7,173 nt of DNA from Bacillota bacterium (GCA_030535715.1 JAUNRL010000052.1:1-7173); one strand, 5' to 3'. Positions 1 to 5,556 are shown, numbered from the stretch's first letter. The notes: a model not told the origin generated them from the sequence alone. A program made the numbers and translations.

Positions 1-89
1 GCGGCTTTATAGATAGCGTCCGAAATCTTGAAACTGTCGAATTCCACCGTTCGTCCGTCCCGTTTGATAATCTGTTTGATGCCTTCCAT
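1..89 (-). CDS. nrdD: ATP-cone N-terminus, probable anaerobic ribonucleoside-triphosphate reductase (partial)
   Basis: Only the first 29 codons are in the window; the gene runs off the left edge. The visible protein starts MEGIKQIIKRDGRTVEFDSF and goes on to a KISDAIYKA segment. This is the opening of an ATP-cone, the allosteric nucleotide-binding domain at the N-terminus of ribonucleotide reductases. NrdR also has an ATP-cone, but only after an N-terminal zinc ribbon, so a gene that begins directly with the cone fits a reductase. In Clostridia the anaerobic glycyl-radical enzyme NrdD, which reduces NTPs to dNTPs in the cytosol, commonly starts this way; a class II (B12) reductase or class I NrdA is the alternative. 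The ATG at 89-87 has a strong GGGAGGAG ribosome site about 6 nt upstream. The sigma-A promoter and NrdR-like box upstream support a dNTP-synthesis gene. The family call is firm; the class is inferred. Confidence 0.68.
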   Translation of the reverse strand, partial: MEGIKQIIKRDGRTVEFDSFKISDAIYKA

Positions 90-96
90 GTCTCTT

Positions 97-104
97 CTCC
101 TCCC
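97..104 (-). promoter_or_regulatory. Ribosome binding site of the ATP-cone gene
   Basis: On the minus strand the run GGGAGGAG ends about 7 nt before the ATG at 89-87. It is close to a full anti-Shine-Dalgarno match and fixes this ATG as the start. Confidence 0.75.
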
Positions 105-133
105 ATTTATTTCCTGACGCGCCCTGAAGCGCG

Positions 134-149
134 GGGCTATATGTAGTGG
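134..149 (-). promoter_or_regulatory. Candidate NrdR box in the leader of the ATP-cone gene
   Basis: On the minus strand the site reads CCACTACATATAGCCC. The NrdR operator core, as I recall it, is CwAtATaTwG. The sequence CTACATATAG matches 9 of its 10 positions, including all the strongly conserved ones; the outer right flank (GTGT expected) is degenerate. It lies about 15 to 30 nt downstream of the predicted transcription start, where a bound repressor could block transcription. NrdR represses ribonucleotide reductase operons when dATP is plentiful. NrdR boxes usually come as helically phased pairs, and I do not see a good second copy 31-32 bp away, over the -10 region. Confidence 0.42.
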
Positions 150-155
150 TGTTTC

Positions 156-198
156 TTGCGCGCAAAGTCAATTATACACAAAATGTTCACCCCGTCAA
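156..198 (-). promoter_or_regulatory. Sigma-A promoter for the ATP-cone (nrdD-like) gene
   Basis: On the minus strand a -35 box TTGACG (198-193) is followed by a 16-bp spacer and a perfect -10 box TATAAT (176-171). The predicted start is near 164, leaving a leader of about 75 nt. A perfect 10-bp palindrome TTGCGCGCAA (156-165) straddles the predicted start and could be a second operator or only a chance GC palindrome. The leader also contains a short CGCGC/GCGCG hairpin before the ribosome site. Confidence 0.8.
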
Positions 199-206
199 TA
201 AGAAAA

Positions 207-237
207 AGAAAAAAACCTGACACAGGCATCAGGTTTT
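207..237 (-). terminator. Intrinsic terminator of the GNAT acetyltransferase gene
   Basis: On the minus strand the arms AAAACCTGA and TCAGGTTTT (237-229 and 220-212) form a 9-bp stem with an 8-nt loop, running into a T-tract. It lies 36 nt after the acetyltransferase stop codon. The plus strand has only a short T run after the stem, but no plus-strand gene ends here. Confidence 0.82.
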
Positions 238-273
238 CATACTTTCTATTATGTAAACAGCTGGGAATCCCTG

Positions 274-813
274 CTATTTAGCGAAAAACTCGGTCCGCAA
301 CATGGACATCAGGTGCAGATCGTAGTACCGTCCGTCCTTCTTCGTAGCGTGCCGGGCAACCCCCTCCTTGGAGAATCCCAGTTTCTCGTACAGGGTCATG
401 GCCCGTTTGTTGCCGGCATAGTAATCCAGAGAGACCCGCTCCATGTGCATGAAGGTGAACAGGTATTCCAGAAGCATCCTCATGATCTCCCCGCCGATGC
501 CCCTGCCCCGGTACTCTCCGCTGCCGATGTAGAATTTGGTGATGTCCAGAGAATCGGAGTGACGGTCGATATGGGTGATGATGATCCGGCCGATGGGTTT
601 TTCCTTCTTCTTATCCTCCACGACCAGATCCATGATGGTGTCATTTCCTTTGAACATGATCGCCTCATTGACCACATCTTCATAGGTCCGGTCCTCGTCA
701 AAGGACAGGAATTCGGTCACCTCGGGATCGGTCTCCCACCGGGCAAACCAATCATAGTCCCTGAATCTGGTTTCTCTGATCAGAAAATTCCTGTTTTCCG
801 ATATCCGCTCCAT
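274..813 (-). CDS. GNAT-family N-acetyltransferase (RimJ/RimL-like)
   Basis: This 179-residue protein has the size and motif order of a single-domain GNAT enzyme, which moves an acetyl group from acetyl-CoA to an amine. The acetyl-CoA pyrophosphate-binding motif A is YRGRGIGGE (residues 101-109), matching the R/Q-x-x-G-x-G/A signature. Motif B is N135-KRAMTLYEKLGF (to residue 147), where the Asn and Tyr pattern is typical of the family. The N-terminal half (LIRETRFRDYDWFARW) resembles RimJ/RimL-like proteins that acetylate N-termini, amino acids or small amines; the substrate cannot be read from the sequence. The ATG at 813-811 is preceded by AGGGG. It has its own promoter in the gap shared with the divergent lipoprotein gene and its own terminator, so it is probably transcribed alone. 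No truncation or lost motif is apparent. Confidence 0.88.
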   Translation of the reverse strand: MERISENRNFLIRETRFRDYDWFARWETDPEVTEFLSFDEDRTYEDVVNEAIMFKGNDTIMDLVVEDKKKEKPIGRIIITHIDRHSDSLDITKFYIGSGEYRGRGIGGEIMRMLLEYLFTFMHMERVSLDYYAGNKRAMTLYEKLGFSKEGVARHATKKDGRYYDLHLMSMLRTEFFAK

Positions 814-860
814 GTTTTTCCCCTGTCTTTTCGATTCTGTGGTATCATAAGTCTGGTTAT

Positions 861-889
861 ATTATAGTAGGAATTCAACCTGTCCACAA
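861..889 (-). promoter_or_regulatory. Sigma-A promoter of the acetyltransferase gene
   Basis: On the minus strand the -35 box TTGTGG (889-884) and the perfect -10 box TATAAT (866-861) are separated by exactly 17 bp. Transcription would start near 854, about 40 nt before the acetyltransferase ATG. The -35 box overlaps the start of the ribosome site of the divergent plus-strand gene (888-894). I see no equally good plus-strand promoter in this 89-bp gap, although TATTAT (860-865) and TATAGT (863-868) could serve as its -10 with a poor -35. Confidence 0.65.
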
Positions 890-902
890 GGGAGAAATAT
901 AG

Positions 903-2345
903 ATGAAAAAGCAGCTTTTAGCGTTGTCAGCCGCTCTGATCCTTGTGTTTACCATGATTCTGGCGGGATGCGGACCCGGCGAGATCGACCGATACAAGGA
1001 GCTGCAGTCGGCGATGAAGACCAGCGATATGGAACTGAGCGCGGCCTTTCTGGAAAACGCCTCTTCTTTCGAGGAGGTTTCCGGCGTCCTGAAGATATGG
1101 GCCGTCAACGCGGGTCTGGAGGTGACCTCCGAGAAGGAACACTACATGATTATCCGAAATCCGGCCACCGAGGGCTTCAAGGATGCGCCGAAGACCACCC
1201 TGCAGTGTCATGTGGATCCGAAGCACATCCGAAAGGACATCGATCTGCTGTCCCTGTCCATGGCCTGTCTGCTGGGACCCATCGAACATGGCCGGATCAG
1301 CCTCATGGTTACCGAAGACGATGAGGAAGACCTCTTCGGCGGCGCGGCCACGGTCAAAAAGAAGAGTCTGAAGAAAAATCACCTCATCCATCTGGAAACG
1401 GATGATTCCGCCATGGTCTACACCTCCGGCGCCGTCGCCGCCACAGGTCATATGACCTGCAAGGCGTCAAAGGCCGAGCCGGAGTACACGGAGGCCTTTG
1501 AAATCGCCATGACCATCCCTCAGCACGCCGATCCTTTCGCTTTCGACAAAGAAAACAGCAATCCCAATCCCGTGGAGACCATCGGTAACCTGCTGGCTTC
1601 GGCCAAGAGTTCGGGCCGGCTCTTTGAAATCGCCTCCTTTACCAGCGAGACCGAAGAGGGCTTCCTGCCCCACAGCGCCAAAGCGATAGTCGTCATCGAC
1701 GAGAACAATGTGGAGGCCTTCACCAAGAAGTTTGACTCCTCCTTCGAAAATGTCGAGAAGAAGTACAAGGACAAGGAAAAGAAGCAAAAGAACGGTGACG
1801 AGCCCCAGAGCGATGAGCCTCTGTTCACCTATACCATGAATCCCGTGGAACTGCCGGAGAAGGTTCTGAAGCAGAAGGCCGCAGACAACATCGTCAGCCT
1901 CATGTACACCCTGCAGACCGGCATCAACGAGCAGAATGAGGAGACAGGCGAAATCATGACGGTTTCCTACATCAGCGGTATCTCCACAAACGGCGGCACC
2001 GTTTCCCTGAACGTGCGGATGCGTTCCAAGACCGAGGAGGCCCTGCAGACCTTGTCCGGTACCAATCAGGTGATTTCCGGCCTCTGTGATGTAAGCTACA
2101 GGGAATCCGATCCCGCGGTGATCTGGGCCTCGGATCCCGAGGGGCACCTGGCCGACTTCTTCTTCCGGGCGGTGGACGCGGAAAAAGACACCATGCCGGT
2201 GCTGCTGGCCCGCTCCGAAGCCGATATTCTGGGCGCCCGGGGCGAAAATCTGGACATGATCTATTACCGGGTCAACAAGAATCACCGGAACAAGGCAATC
2301 AAAAACATCCTCGCCTTCATGAGCGGAGAGGACGTTCCGGAATAG
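903..2345 (+). CDS. Lipoprotein related to M20 aminoacyl-histidine dipeptidase (PepD-like), probably degenerate
   Basis: This 480-residue protein starts with a lipoprotein signal: positively charged MKKQ, a hydrophobic stretch, then the lipobox L20-A-G-C23, so it should be tethered to the outer face of the membrane. The mature part follows the PepD (M20, Xaa-His dipeptidase) layout: LQCHVD (100-105, the H-x-D metal site), the EE pair at 141-142 followed by GGA, LIHLETDD (161-168, where PepD has a strand ending in a metal Asp), and near the C-terminus LARSEADILG...NLDMI (435-453), which aligns without gaps to the PepD HAGLECG...LDMI block. In that block the metal-binding His corresponds to Leu435, the earlier metal Asp to Glu165, and the GADNGIG motif is missing with about 28 residues around it. 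A Lys/Glu-rich stretch (274-305) looks disordered. I infer a pseudo-enzyme or altered hydrolase with unknown ligand. The ATG has AAGGGAG 8 nt upstream. Confidence 0.72.
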   Translation: MKKQLLALSAALILVFTMILAGCGPGEIDRYKELQSAMKTSDMELSAAFLENASSFEEVSGVLKIWAVNAGLEVTSEKEHYMIIRNPATEGFKDAPKTTLQCHVDPKHIRKDIDLLSLSMACLLGPIEHGRISLMVTEDDEEDLFGGAATVKKKSLKKNHLIHLETDDSAMVYTSGAVAATGHMTCKASKAEPEYTEAFEIAMTIPQHADPFAFDKENSNPNPVETIGNLLASAKSSGRLFEIASFTSETEEGFLPHSAKAIVVIDENNVEAFTKKFDSSFENVEKKYKDKEKKQKNGDEPQSDEPLFTYTMNPVELPEKVLKQKAADNIVSLMYTLQTGINEQNEETGEIMTVSYISGISTNGGTVSLNVRMRSKTEEALQTLSGTNQVISGLCDVSYRESDPAVIWASDPEGHLADFFFRAVDAEKDTMPVLLARSEADILGARGENLDMIYYRVNKNHRNKAIKNILAFMSGEDVPE

Positions 2346-2358
2346 TTTTCGTTGATTC

Positions 2359-2382
2359 AGCCGGCCTGCAGGCCGGCTTTTT
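2359..2382 (+). terminator. Strong intrinsic terminator between the convergent lipoprotein and murA genes
   Basis: A perfect 20-nt palindrome, AGCCGGCC-TGCA-GGCCGGCT (2359-2378), runs into TTTTT on the plus strand, 13 nt after the lipoprotein stop codon. On the minus strand the stem is followed by GAATC rather than a T run, so it mainly serves the plus-strand gene, though the hairpin may also slow transcripts from murA. Confidence 0.92.
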
Positions 2383-2389
2383 CGTTTCT

Positions 2390-3661
2390 TCAATCGTCGA
2401 TACGCATGATGTTGGCGCCCAGCGCGCGCAGCTTATCCACAAAGTTTTCATATCCCCGGTCGATATGGTAGATCTGGGACACTTCCGTGGTGCCCTCGGC
2501 CACCAGCCCGGCCAGCACCACCGCCGCGCCGGCCCGCAGGTCGGTTGCGACCACCTGGGCCCCCTGCAGGGACTTGCTGCCGGGGATGATGGCGGCCTTG
2601 CCGTCGGTCTTGATGTTGGCGCCCATCCGGTTGAACTCGCCCACATGCATGAACCGATTCTCGAACACGGTTTCGATAACCACGCTCGGACCCCTGGCGA
2701 CGGTCAGCAGAGCCATGAAGGGCGACTGCATATCCGTGGGGAATCCGGGATAAGGCAGTGTCTTGATATCCGTCGACACGACGGGTTGCTTTTCCGCACA
2801 GACCCGTACCCCGTCATCGGCCATGGTGATCTGGACGCCGCATTCCCTCAGCTTGGCGATCACCGCCTTCAGGTGATTGGGCACCATGTTTCGGATCAGC
2901 ACGTTGCCGCCGGTAATGGCCGCCGCCACCATGAAGGTTCCGGCCTCGATCCGGTCGGGAATCACGTGATGAATCACTCCCTTGAACTCCCGGACACCTT
3001 CGATCTTGATGGTGTCGGTCCCGGCGCCCTTGATCCTGGCGCCCATCTTGTTCAGGAAATTGGCCAGATCGACGATCTCCGGCTCCTGGGCGGCGTTCTC
3101 CAGTATCGTGGTTCCCTCCGCCAGCGAAGCGGCCATGATGATGACCTCCGTGGCGCCGACGCTGGGAAAATCCAGATAGATGTCATTGCCCGTCAGCTTC
3201 TCCGCCCTCGCGTCGACGATCCCGTGGGAGAGCAGTTCCTCATCAATGATTGCTCCCAGGGCGCGCAGCCCCTTCAGGTGCAGCTCGATGGGCCGCTCAC
3301 CGATGGCGCATCCTCCCGGCAGATGGATTACCGCGTGACCCTGCCGGATCAGCAGCGCGCCGAGTGCCAGAATGGATGCCCTCATCATCTTCACCAGATC
3401 ATAGGGCGCCTCGCTGCACAGTTCACCCGACGCGTTCACCGCTACCCGGCGCTCCGCCGTGTCCGTTTCCACCCTTGCGCCCAGGCTCTCCAGAAGACGA
3501 CACATGACATCCACATCCCGCAGGGCGGGCACATCCTTGATGATGCACTCTTCCTCGGAAAGCAGGGTTGCCGCCAGAATCGGCAGAACCGCGTTCTTTG
3601 ATCCGCTGATCGTCACCTCTCCCGTCAGCGGACCGCTCTTCTGTACAAGAAACTTAGCCAA
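2390..3661 (-). CDS. murA: UDP-N-acetylglucosamine 1-carboxyvinyltransferase
   Basis: MurA transfers enolpyruvate from PEP to UDP-GlcNAc in the cytosol, the first committed step of peptidoglycan synthesis. The 423-residue product has the usual length and all the expected landmarks: ISGSKNAVLP with catalytic Lys22 and Asn23, the active-site loop LPGGCAIGERPIELHLKGL with Cys118 (the residue alkylated by fosfomycin in Cys-type MurA), and GFPTDMQSP with Asp310, the proton-transfer Asp. A C-terminal HIDRGYENFVDKL segment is also typical. The start codon is TTG (3661-3659): AGAGGA lies 6 nt upstream, no in-frame ATG exists there, and MAKFLVQKSGPLTGEVTISG aligns with the family N-terminus. It follows abrB by 12 nt on the same strand, so the two are probably cotranscribed. 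Firmicutes often carry two MurA paralogues; which one this is cannot be decided here. Confidence 0.97.
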   Translation of the reverse strand: MAKFLVQKSGPLTGEVTISGSKNAVLPILAATLLSEEECIIKDVPALRDVDVMCRLLESLGARVETDTAERRVAVNASGELCSEAPYDLVKMMRASILALGALLIRQGHAVIHLPGGCAIGERPIELHLKGLRALGAIIDEELLSHGIVDARAEKLTGNDIYLDFPSVGATEVIIMAASLAEGTTILENAAQEPEIVDLANFLNKMGARIKGAGTDTIKIEGVREFKGVIHHVIPDRIEAGTFMVAAAITGGNVLIRNMVPNHLKAVIAKLRECGVQITMADDGVRVCAEKQPVVSTDIKTLPYPGFPTDMQSPFMALLTVARGPSVVIETVFENRFMHVGEFNRMGANIKTDGKAAIIPGSKSLQGAQVVATDLRAGAAVVLAGLVAEGTTEVSQIYHIDRGYENFVDKLRALGANIMRIDD

Positions 3662-3667
3662 AATGTA

Positions 3668-3673
3668 TCCTCT
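3668..3673 (-). promoter_or_regulatory. Ribosome binding site that sets the TTG start of murA
   Basis: On the minus strand AGAGGA sits directly after the abrB stop codon and 6 nt before the TTG. It is the only ribosome-site-like sequence before the conserved MurA N-terminus. Confidence 0.7.
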
Positions 3674-3916
3674 TTAAAGCTTCTGCAGCTCCTTTATGCA
3701 CTTCGCGCAGACATTCTTTCCGTGGATCTTCTGAATATCATCAGAACTTCCGCAGAAAATGCAGGCAGGTTGATACTTCTTGAGCATAATCGACTCGCCG
3801 TCCACATAGATTTCCAGCGGATCCCTGATCTCAATGTTCAATGTCCTTCTCAGCTCAATCGGGAGTACGATTCTTCCCAGTTCATCAACCTTTCTTACAA
3901 TACCTGTTGCCTTCAT
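3674..3916 (-). CDS. abrB: AbrB-family transition-state regulator with a C-terminal Cys-x2-Cys pair
   Basis: This 80-residue protein begins KATGIVRKVDELGRIVLPIE (residues 2-21) followed by LRRTLNI, almost the Bacillus AbrB/Abh swapped-hairpin DNA-binding domain, and continues with DPLEIYVDGESIMLKKY. AbrB binds DNA as a dimer or tetramer and represses post-exponential genes during growth. Residues 50-80 differ from Bacillus AbrB: they contain C52-x2-C55 and C70-x2-C73, spaced like a small zinc ribbon, a form I associate with Clostridia. The ATG at 3916-3914 has AAAGGAG about 6 nt upstream. murA follows after 12 nt. In Bacillus, abrB lies at the end of the gene cluster that starts with tmk-holB-yaaT, and the same genes lie here in the same order. 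The name follows the family; whether it is the orthologue of AbrB or of a sister such as Abh is not settled. Confidence 0.9.
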   Translation of the reverse strand: MKATGIVRKVDELGRIVLPIELRRTLNIEIRDPLEIYVDGESIMLKKYQPACIFCGSSDDIQKIHGKNVCAKCIKELQKL

Positions 3917-3959
3917 CGATGACTCCTTTCATCTTTTCCAACATAAAGACTACCCAACC

Positions 3960-3975
3960 TCCACCTCACGGTGGA
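3960..3975. repeat. Short inverted repeat before abrB
   Basis: TCCACC and GGTGGA flank a 4-nt loop, which reads GTGA (a GNRA-type tetraloop) on the minus strand. It lies directly after the terminator that closes the upstream gene and about 44 nt before the abrB ATG. It may be an operator, a leader hairpin stabilising the abrB message, or an extra part of the terminator. I see no convincing sigma-A promoter between it and abrB. Confidence 0.4.
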
Positions 3976-3998
3976 AAAAGCGCACTGCGAATGCGCTT
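3975..3998 (-). terminator. Intrinsic terminator upstream of abrB
   Basis: On the minus strand AAGCGCA (3998-3992) and TGCGCTT (3984-3978) form a 7-bp stem with a 7-nt loop, followed by TTTTT and then CC. It ends transcripts of the membrane-protein gene at 4471-4088, or acts as an attenuator for abrB-murA if those are read from the same transcript. It begins 2 nt after the TAG at 4003-4001 that closes the frame beyond the in-frame TGA. Confidence 0.8.
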
Positions 3999-4000
3999 AC

Positions 4001-4087
4001 CTACTGCTTTGCGACGTTCCTGCTTTTCTGCTTCCAGAGTGTTTGCTTATGCTTCCGGGCGATTCCCCGGTTCGGGATCCTGCCGTA
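4001..4087 (-). other. In-frame coding-like extension after a TGA stop (28 codons to TAG)
   Basis: After the TGA at 4090-4088 the same frame stays open for 28 codons, starting YGRIPNRGIARK and ending RNVAKQ, and closes at TAG (4003-4001). My count of G/C by codon position is 13/28, 12/28 and 22/28. The 22 codons just before the TGA have 17/22 at the third position, so the extension has the same coding-like bias. The peptide is basic, like the ARKRRGRKD just before the TGA. It may be the true C-terminus cut off by a recent nonsense mutation or a sequencing error, a readthrough product, or a chance open frame. The full product would be about 156 residues. Confidence 0.45.
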
Positions 4088-4471
4088 TCAGTCCTTACGG
4101 CCTCGCCTCTTCCTGGCGTACCCGCGCTCGCTCCAAGCGGCGGCCTTTTCCTCATTCTGCGCAAAGAGGCCGCGGATCGACGCCGCGGTCTTGACCGCGC
4201 TGGACACGGCGGACACAATATTGCCATTGCCGGCTACCGCACTGGAAATCTCCGACATCACCCCGGATGCATCATCAATGATCCCGTCGATATCCTTACT
4301 GCGGGAAGCAGCAATCTCGGAAATCACCTCAACGTCCTCCAGGATCTTATTGGTGTGTTCCAGTGTTACCAGCAGTTTGCGGAGCATCAGAATCGCGTAG
4401 ATGATCAGAACGATCAGCGCGACCAATACGAGAATTACAAAAAACAATTTTATGTCAATCGTTATGTTCAT
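4088..4471 (-). CDS. Small membrane-anchored protein (DUF948-like architecture), possibly cut short by TGA
   Basis: The 127-residue product has one hydrophobic segment at residues 9-30 (FFVILVLVALIVLIIYAILM within it), probably a signal anchor, then an amphipathic region (about 31-103; LEHTNKILEDVEVISEIA, DDASGVMSEISSAVAG) likely to be helical or coiled coil, then a basic end (ARKRRGRKD). This layout resembles DUF948/YtxG-type small membrane proteins of Firmicutes, but I do not recognise a specific family, and the function is unknown. The ATG at 4471-4469 has GGAGGTG about 5 nt upstream and its own strong promoter. The TGA at 4090-4088 is odd: the same frame continues with coding-like composition to a TAG 2 nt before a terminator, so the gene may be truncated. 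The terminator and its own promoter suggest a single-gene unit between the tmk operon and abrB-murA. Confidence 0.7.
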   Translation of the reverse strand: MNITIDIKLFFVILVLVALIVLIIYAILMLRKLLVTLEHTNKILEDVEVISEIAASRSKDIDGIIDDASGVMSEISSAVAGNGNIVSAVSSAVKTAASIRGLFAQNEEKAAAWSERGYARKRRGRKD

Positions 4472-4498
4472 TCATCCACCTCCTGCAAAATTTACTAT

Positions 4499-4527
4499 AT
4501 TATCACATAATATGGAAATATTTTCAA
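4499..4527 (-). promoter_or_regulatory. Sigma-A promoter of the small membrane-protein gene
   Basis: On the minus strand -35 TTGAAA (4527-4522), a 17-bp spacer and -10 GATAAT (4504-4499) preceded by TGT, an extended -10 element. The surrounding DNA is very A/T-rich, unlike the genes around it. Transcription would start near 4492, about 20 nt before the ATG. Confidence 0.78.
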
Positions 4528-4536
4528 CAAGCAAAA

Positions 4537-4580
4537 TAACATTTCTCTCATTTTTTTCCATGATTTTGAGAAAAATGTTA
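4537..4580. repeat. Imperfect 14-bp inverted repeat, possible terminator of the tmk-holB-ricT operon
   Basis: TAACATTTCTCTCA (4537-4550) and TGAGAAAAATGTTA (4567-4580) pair at 13 of 14 positions around a 16-nt loop. On the minus strand it lies 67 nt after the ricT stop and is followed by TTTTG, so it could be a weak A/T-rich terminator. It is also 10 bp upstream of the -35 box of the next gene, so it could instead be an operator for that promoter. Confidence 0.45.
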
Positions 4581-4646
4581 CAATTTTACATTGATTTCCA
4601 GTTGTGATCCCGTATGTTGTGGTGTTTGGGAAGATTGGGGATTTTT

Positions 4647-5552
4647 TCACCTTTTACTGGTGTTGGATGAGCCTTTGCCGGACTTGCCTTTACCCTGTTT
4701 ACCGGTTTTCCTGGGCAGACGGCGGACTTCCTCCTTGTCGTAGAGGTAGAATTCGGTGCTGAGTTTCTCCTCGTTGTCGTTTTCCGCAGAGGCTTCCTCC
4801 AGGATCAGACGGGTGCGCACGGTGGATTCCAGGATGTTGGTGTCCACAACCACAGCCGTCCCGTCAGGGGTCTTCACCCGCTCGCCCGCATTGGGCATGC
4901 CCTTCTTCAGTTTGGCGTAAACTTCGTTCTCGAACTTGAGGCAGCACATGAGACGGCCGCAGATACCGGAGATCTTCGTCGGATTCAGGGAAAGGTTCTG
5001 CACCTTGGCCATCTTGATGGACACGGGCTCAAAGTCCGTCATCCAGGTATGGCAACACAGTCCCCTGCCGCAGTTGCCCACACCACCCAGCATCTTCGCC
5101 TCATCCCGCACGCCGATCTGCCGCAGCTCAATCCGCATACGGAATACGGTAGCCAGATCCTTGACCAGTTCACGAAAATCTATCCGTCCGTCGGCGGTGA
5201 AATAAAAGACGATCTTATTGTTATCGAAGGTGTATTCCGCGTCGATCAGTTTCATTTCCAGCCCGTGGGCATTGATTTTTTCCTGACACAGGCGCATGGC
5301 ATCGTCCCGCTTCTCCAGGTTGCGGATGTGTTTCTCCACATCCGCGTCGGTGGCCTTGCGGATGATGTTTTTCAAAGGCGACGCCAGCTTACCTTTCTCG
5401 ATGATGGTTTCCCCGGCGGCGATGGTTCCGAATTCCATGCCCCTAGCGGTTTCTACAATCACGTGATCGCCCTGCTCCAGGGTCAGATCCCCGGTGCCGA
5501 AGTGGTAGACTTTGCCCGCATCCTTAAATTTCACGCCAACAACTTTACACAT
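4647..5552 (-). CDS. ricT: PSP1-domain protein RicT (YaaT)
   Basis: RicT is, in Bacillus, one subunit of the RicA-RicF-RicT (Y) complex, which carries Fe-S clusters, assists RNase Y in mRNA maturation and affects sporulation and competence. The 301-residue protein has the PSP1 region with the distinctive cysteine pattern: C161-x4-C166-C167 in NCGRGLCCHTWM, and C198-x4-C203-C204 in GICGRLMCCLKFENE. The N-terminal part (VVGVKFKDAGKVYHF, GDHVIVETARGMEFG) is typical. Residues after about 280 are a low-complexity Lys/Gly/Ser tail, unusually basic. The ATG (5552-5550) follows the holB stop by 4 nt; its GGAGGA ribosome site lies inside the last holB codons, suggesting coupled translation. No ricA or ricF gene is visible nearby. 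As in Bacillus, it follows holB. Confidence 0.93.
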   Translation of the reverse strand: MCKVVGVKFKDAGKVYHFGTGDLTLEQGDHVIVETARGMEFGTIAAGETIIEKGKLASPLKNIIRKATDADVEKHIRNLEKRDDAMRLCQEKINAHGLEMKLIDAEYTFDNNKIVFYFTADGRIDFRELVKDLATVFRMRIELRQIGVRDEAKMLGGVGNCGRGLCCHTWMTDFEPVSIKMAKVQNLSLNPTKISGICGRLMCCLKFENEVYAKLKKGMPNAGERVKTPDGTAVVVDTNILESTVRTRLILEEASAENDNEEKLSTEFYLYDKEEVRRLPRKTGKQGKGKSGKGSSNTSKR

Positions 5553-5556
5553 TTGT

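Noticed and set aside
313..867. A 184-codon plus-strand frame opposite the acetyltransferase gene
   Set aside because: It is antisense to a clear GNAT gene and runs through the divergent promoter region; no family features are seen.
1467..2393. A 308-codon minus-strand frame opposite the lipoprotein gene
   Set aside because: It covers the lipoprotein coding region and the terminator, lacks a good ribosome site, and has a low-complexity shadow composition. The plus-strand gene has a signal peptide and family similarity.
2465..3601. A 378-codon open frame on the plus strand opposite murA
   Set aside because: It lies entirely antisense to a gene with all MurA catalytic motifs. Long antisense frames are expected in G/C-rich coding DNA, and its product shows no recognisable domain and has a His/Gln/Gly-rich shadow composition.
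4001..4087. A small regulatory RNA with repeated AAGC and GGA motifs, perhaps a CsrA-binding RNA
   Set aside because: The GGA and AAGC repeats are mostly explained by Lys, Arg and Gln codons in the open frame, which shows third-position G/C bias. No separate promoter is visible for such an RNA.
3834..4510. Plus-strand open frames across the abrB to membrane-protein interval
   Set aside because: They run antisense through two minus-strand genes, a terminator and a promoter, and show no domain or ribosome site.
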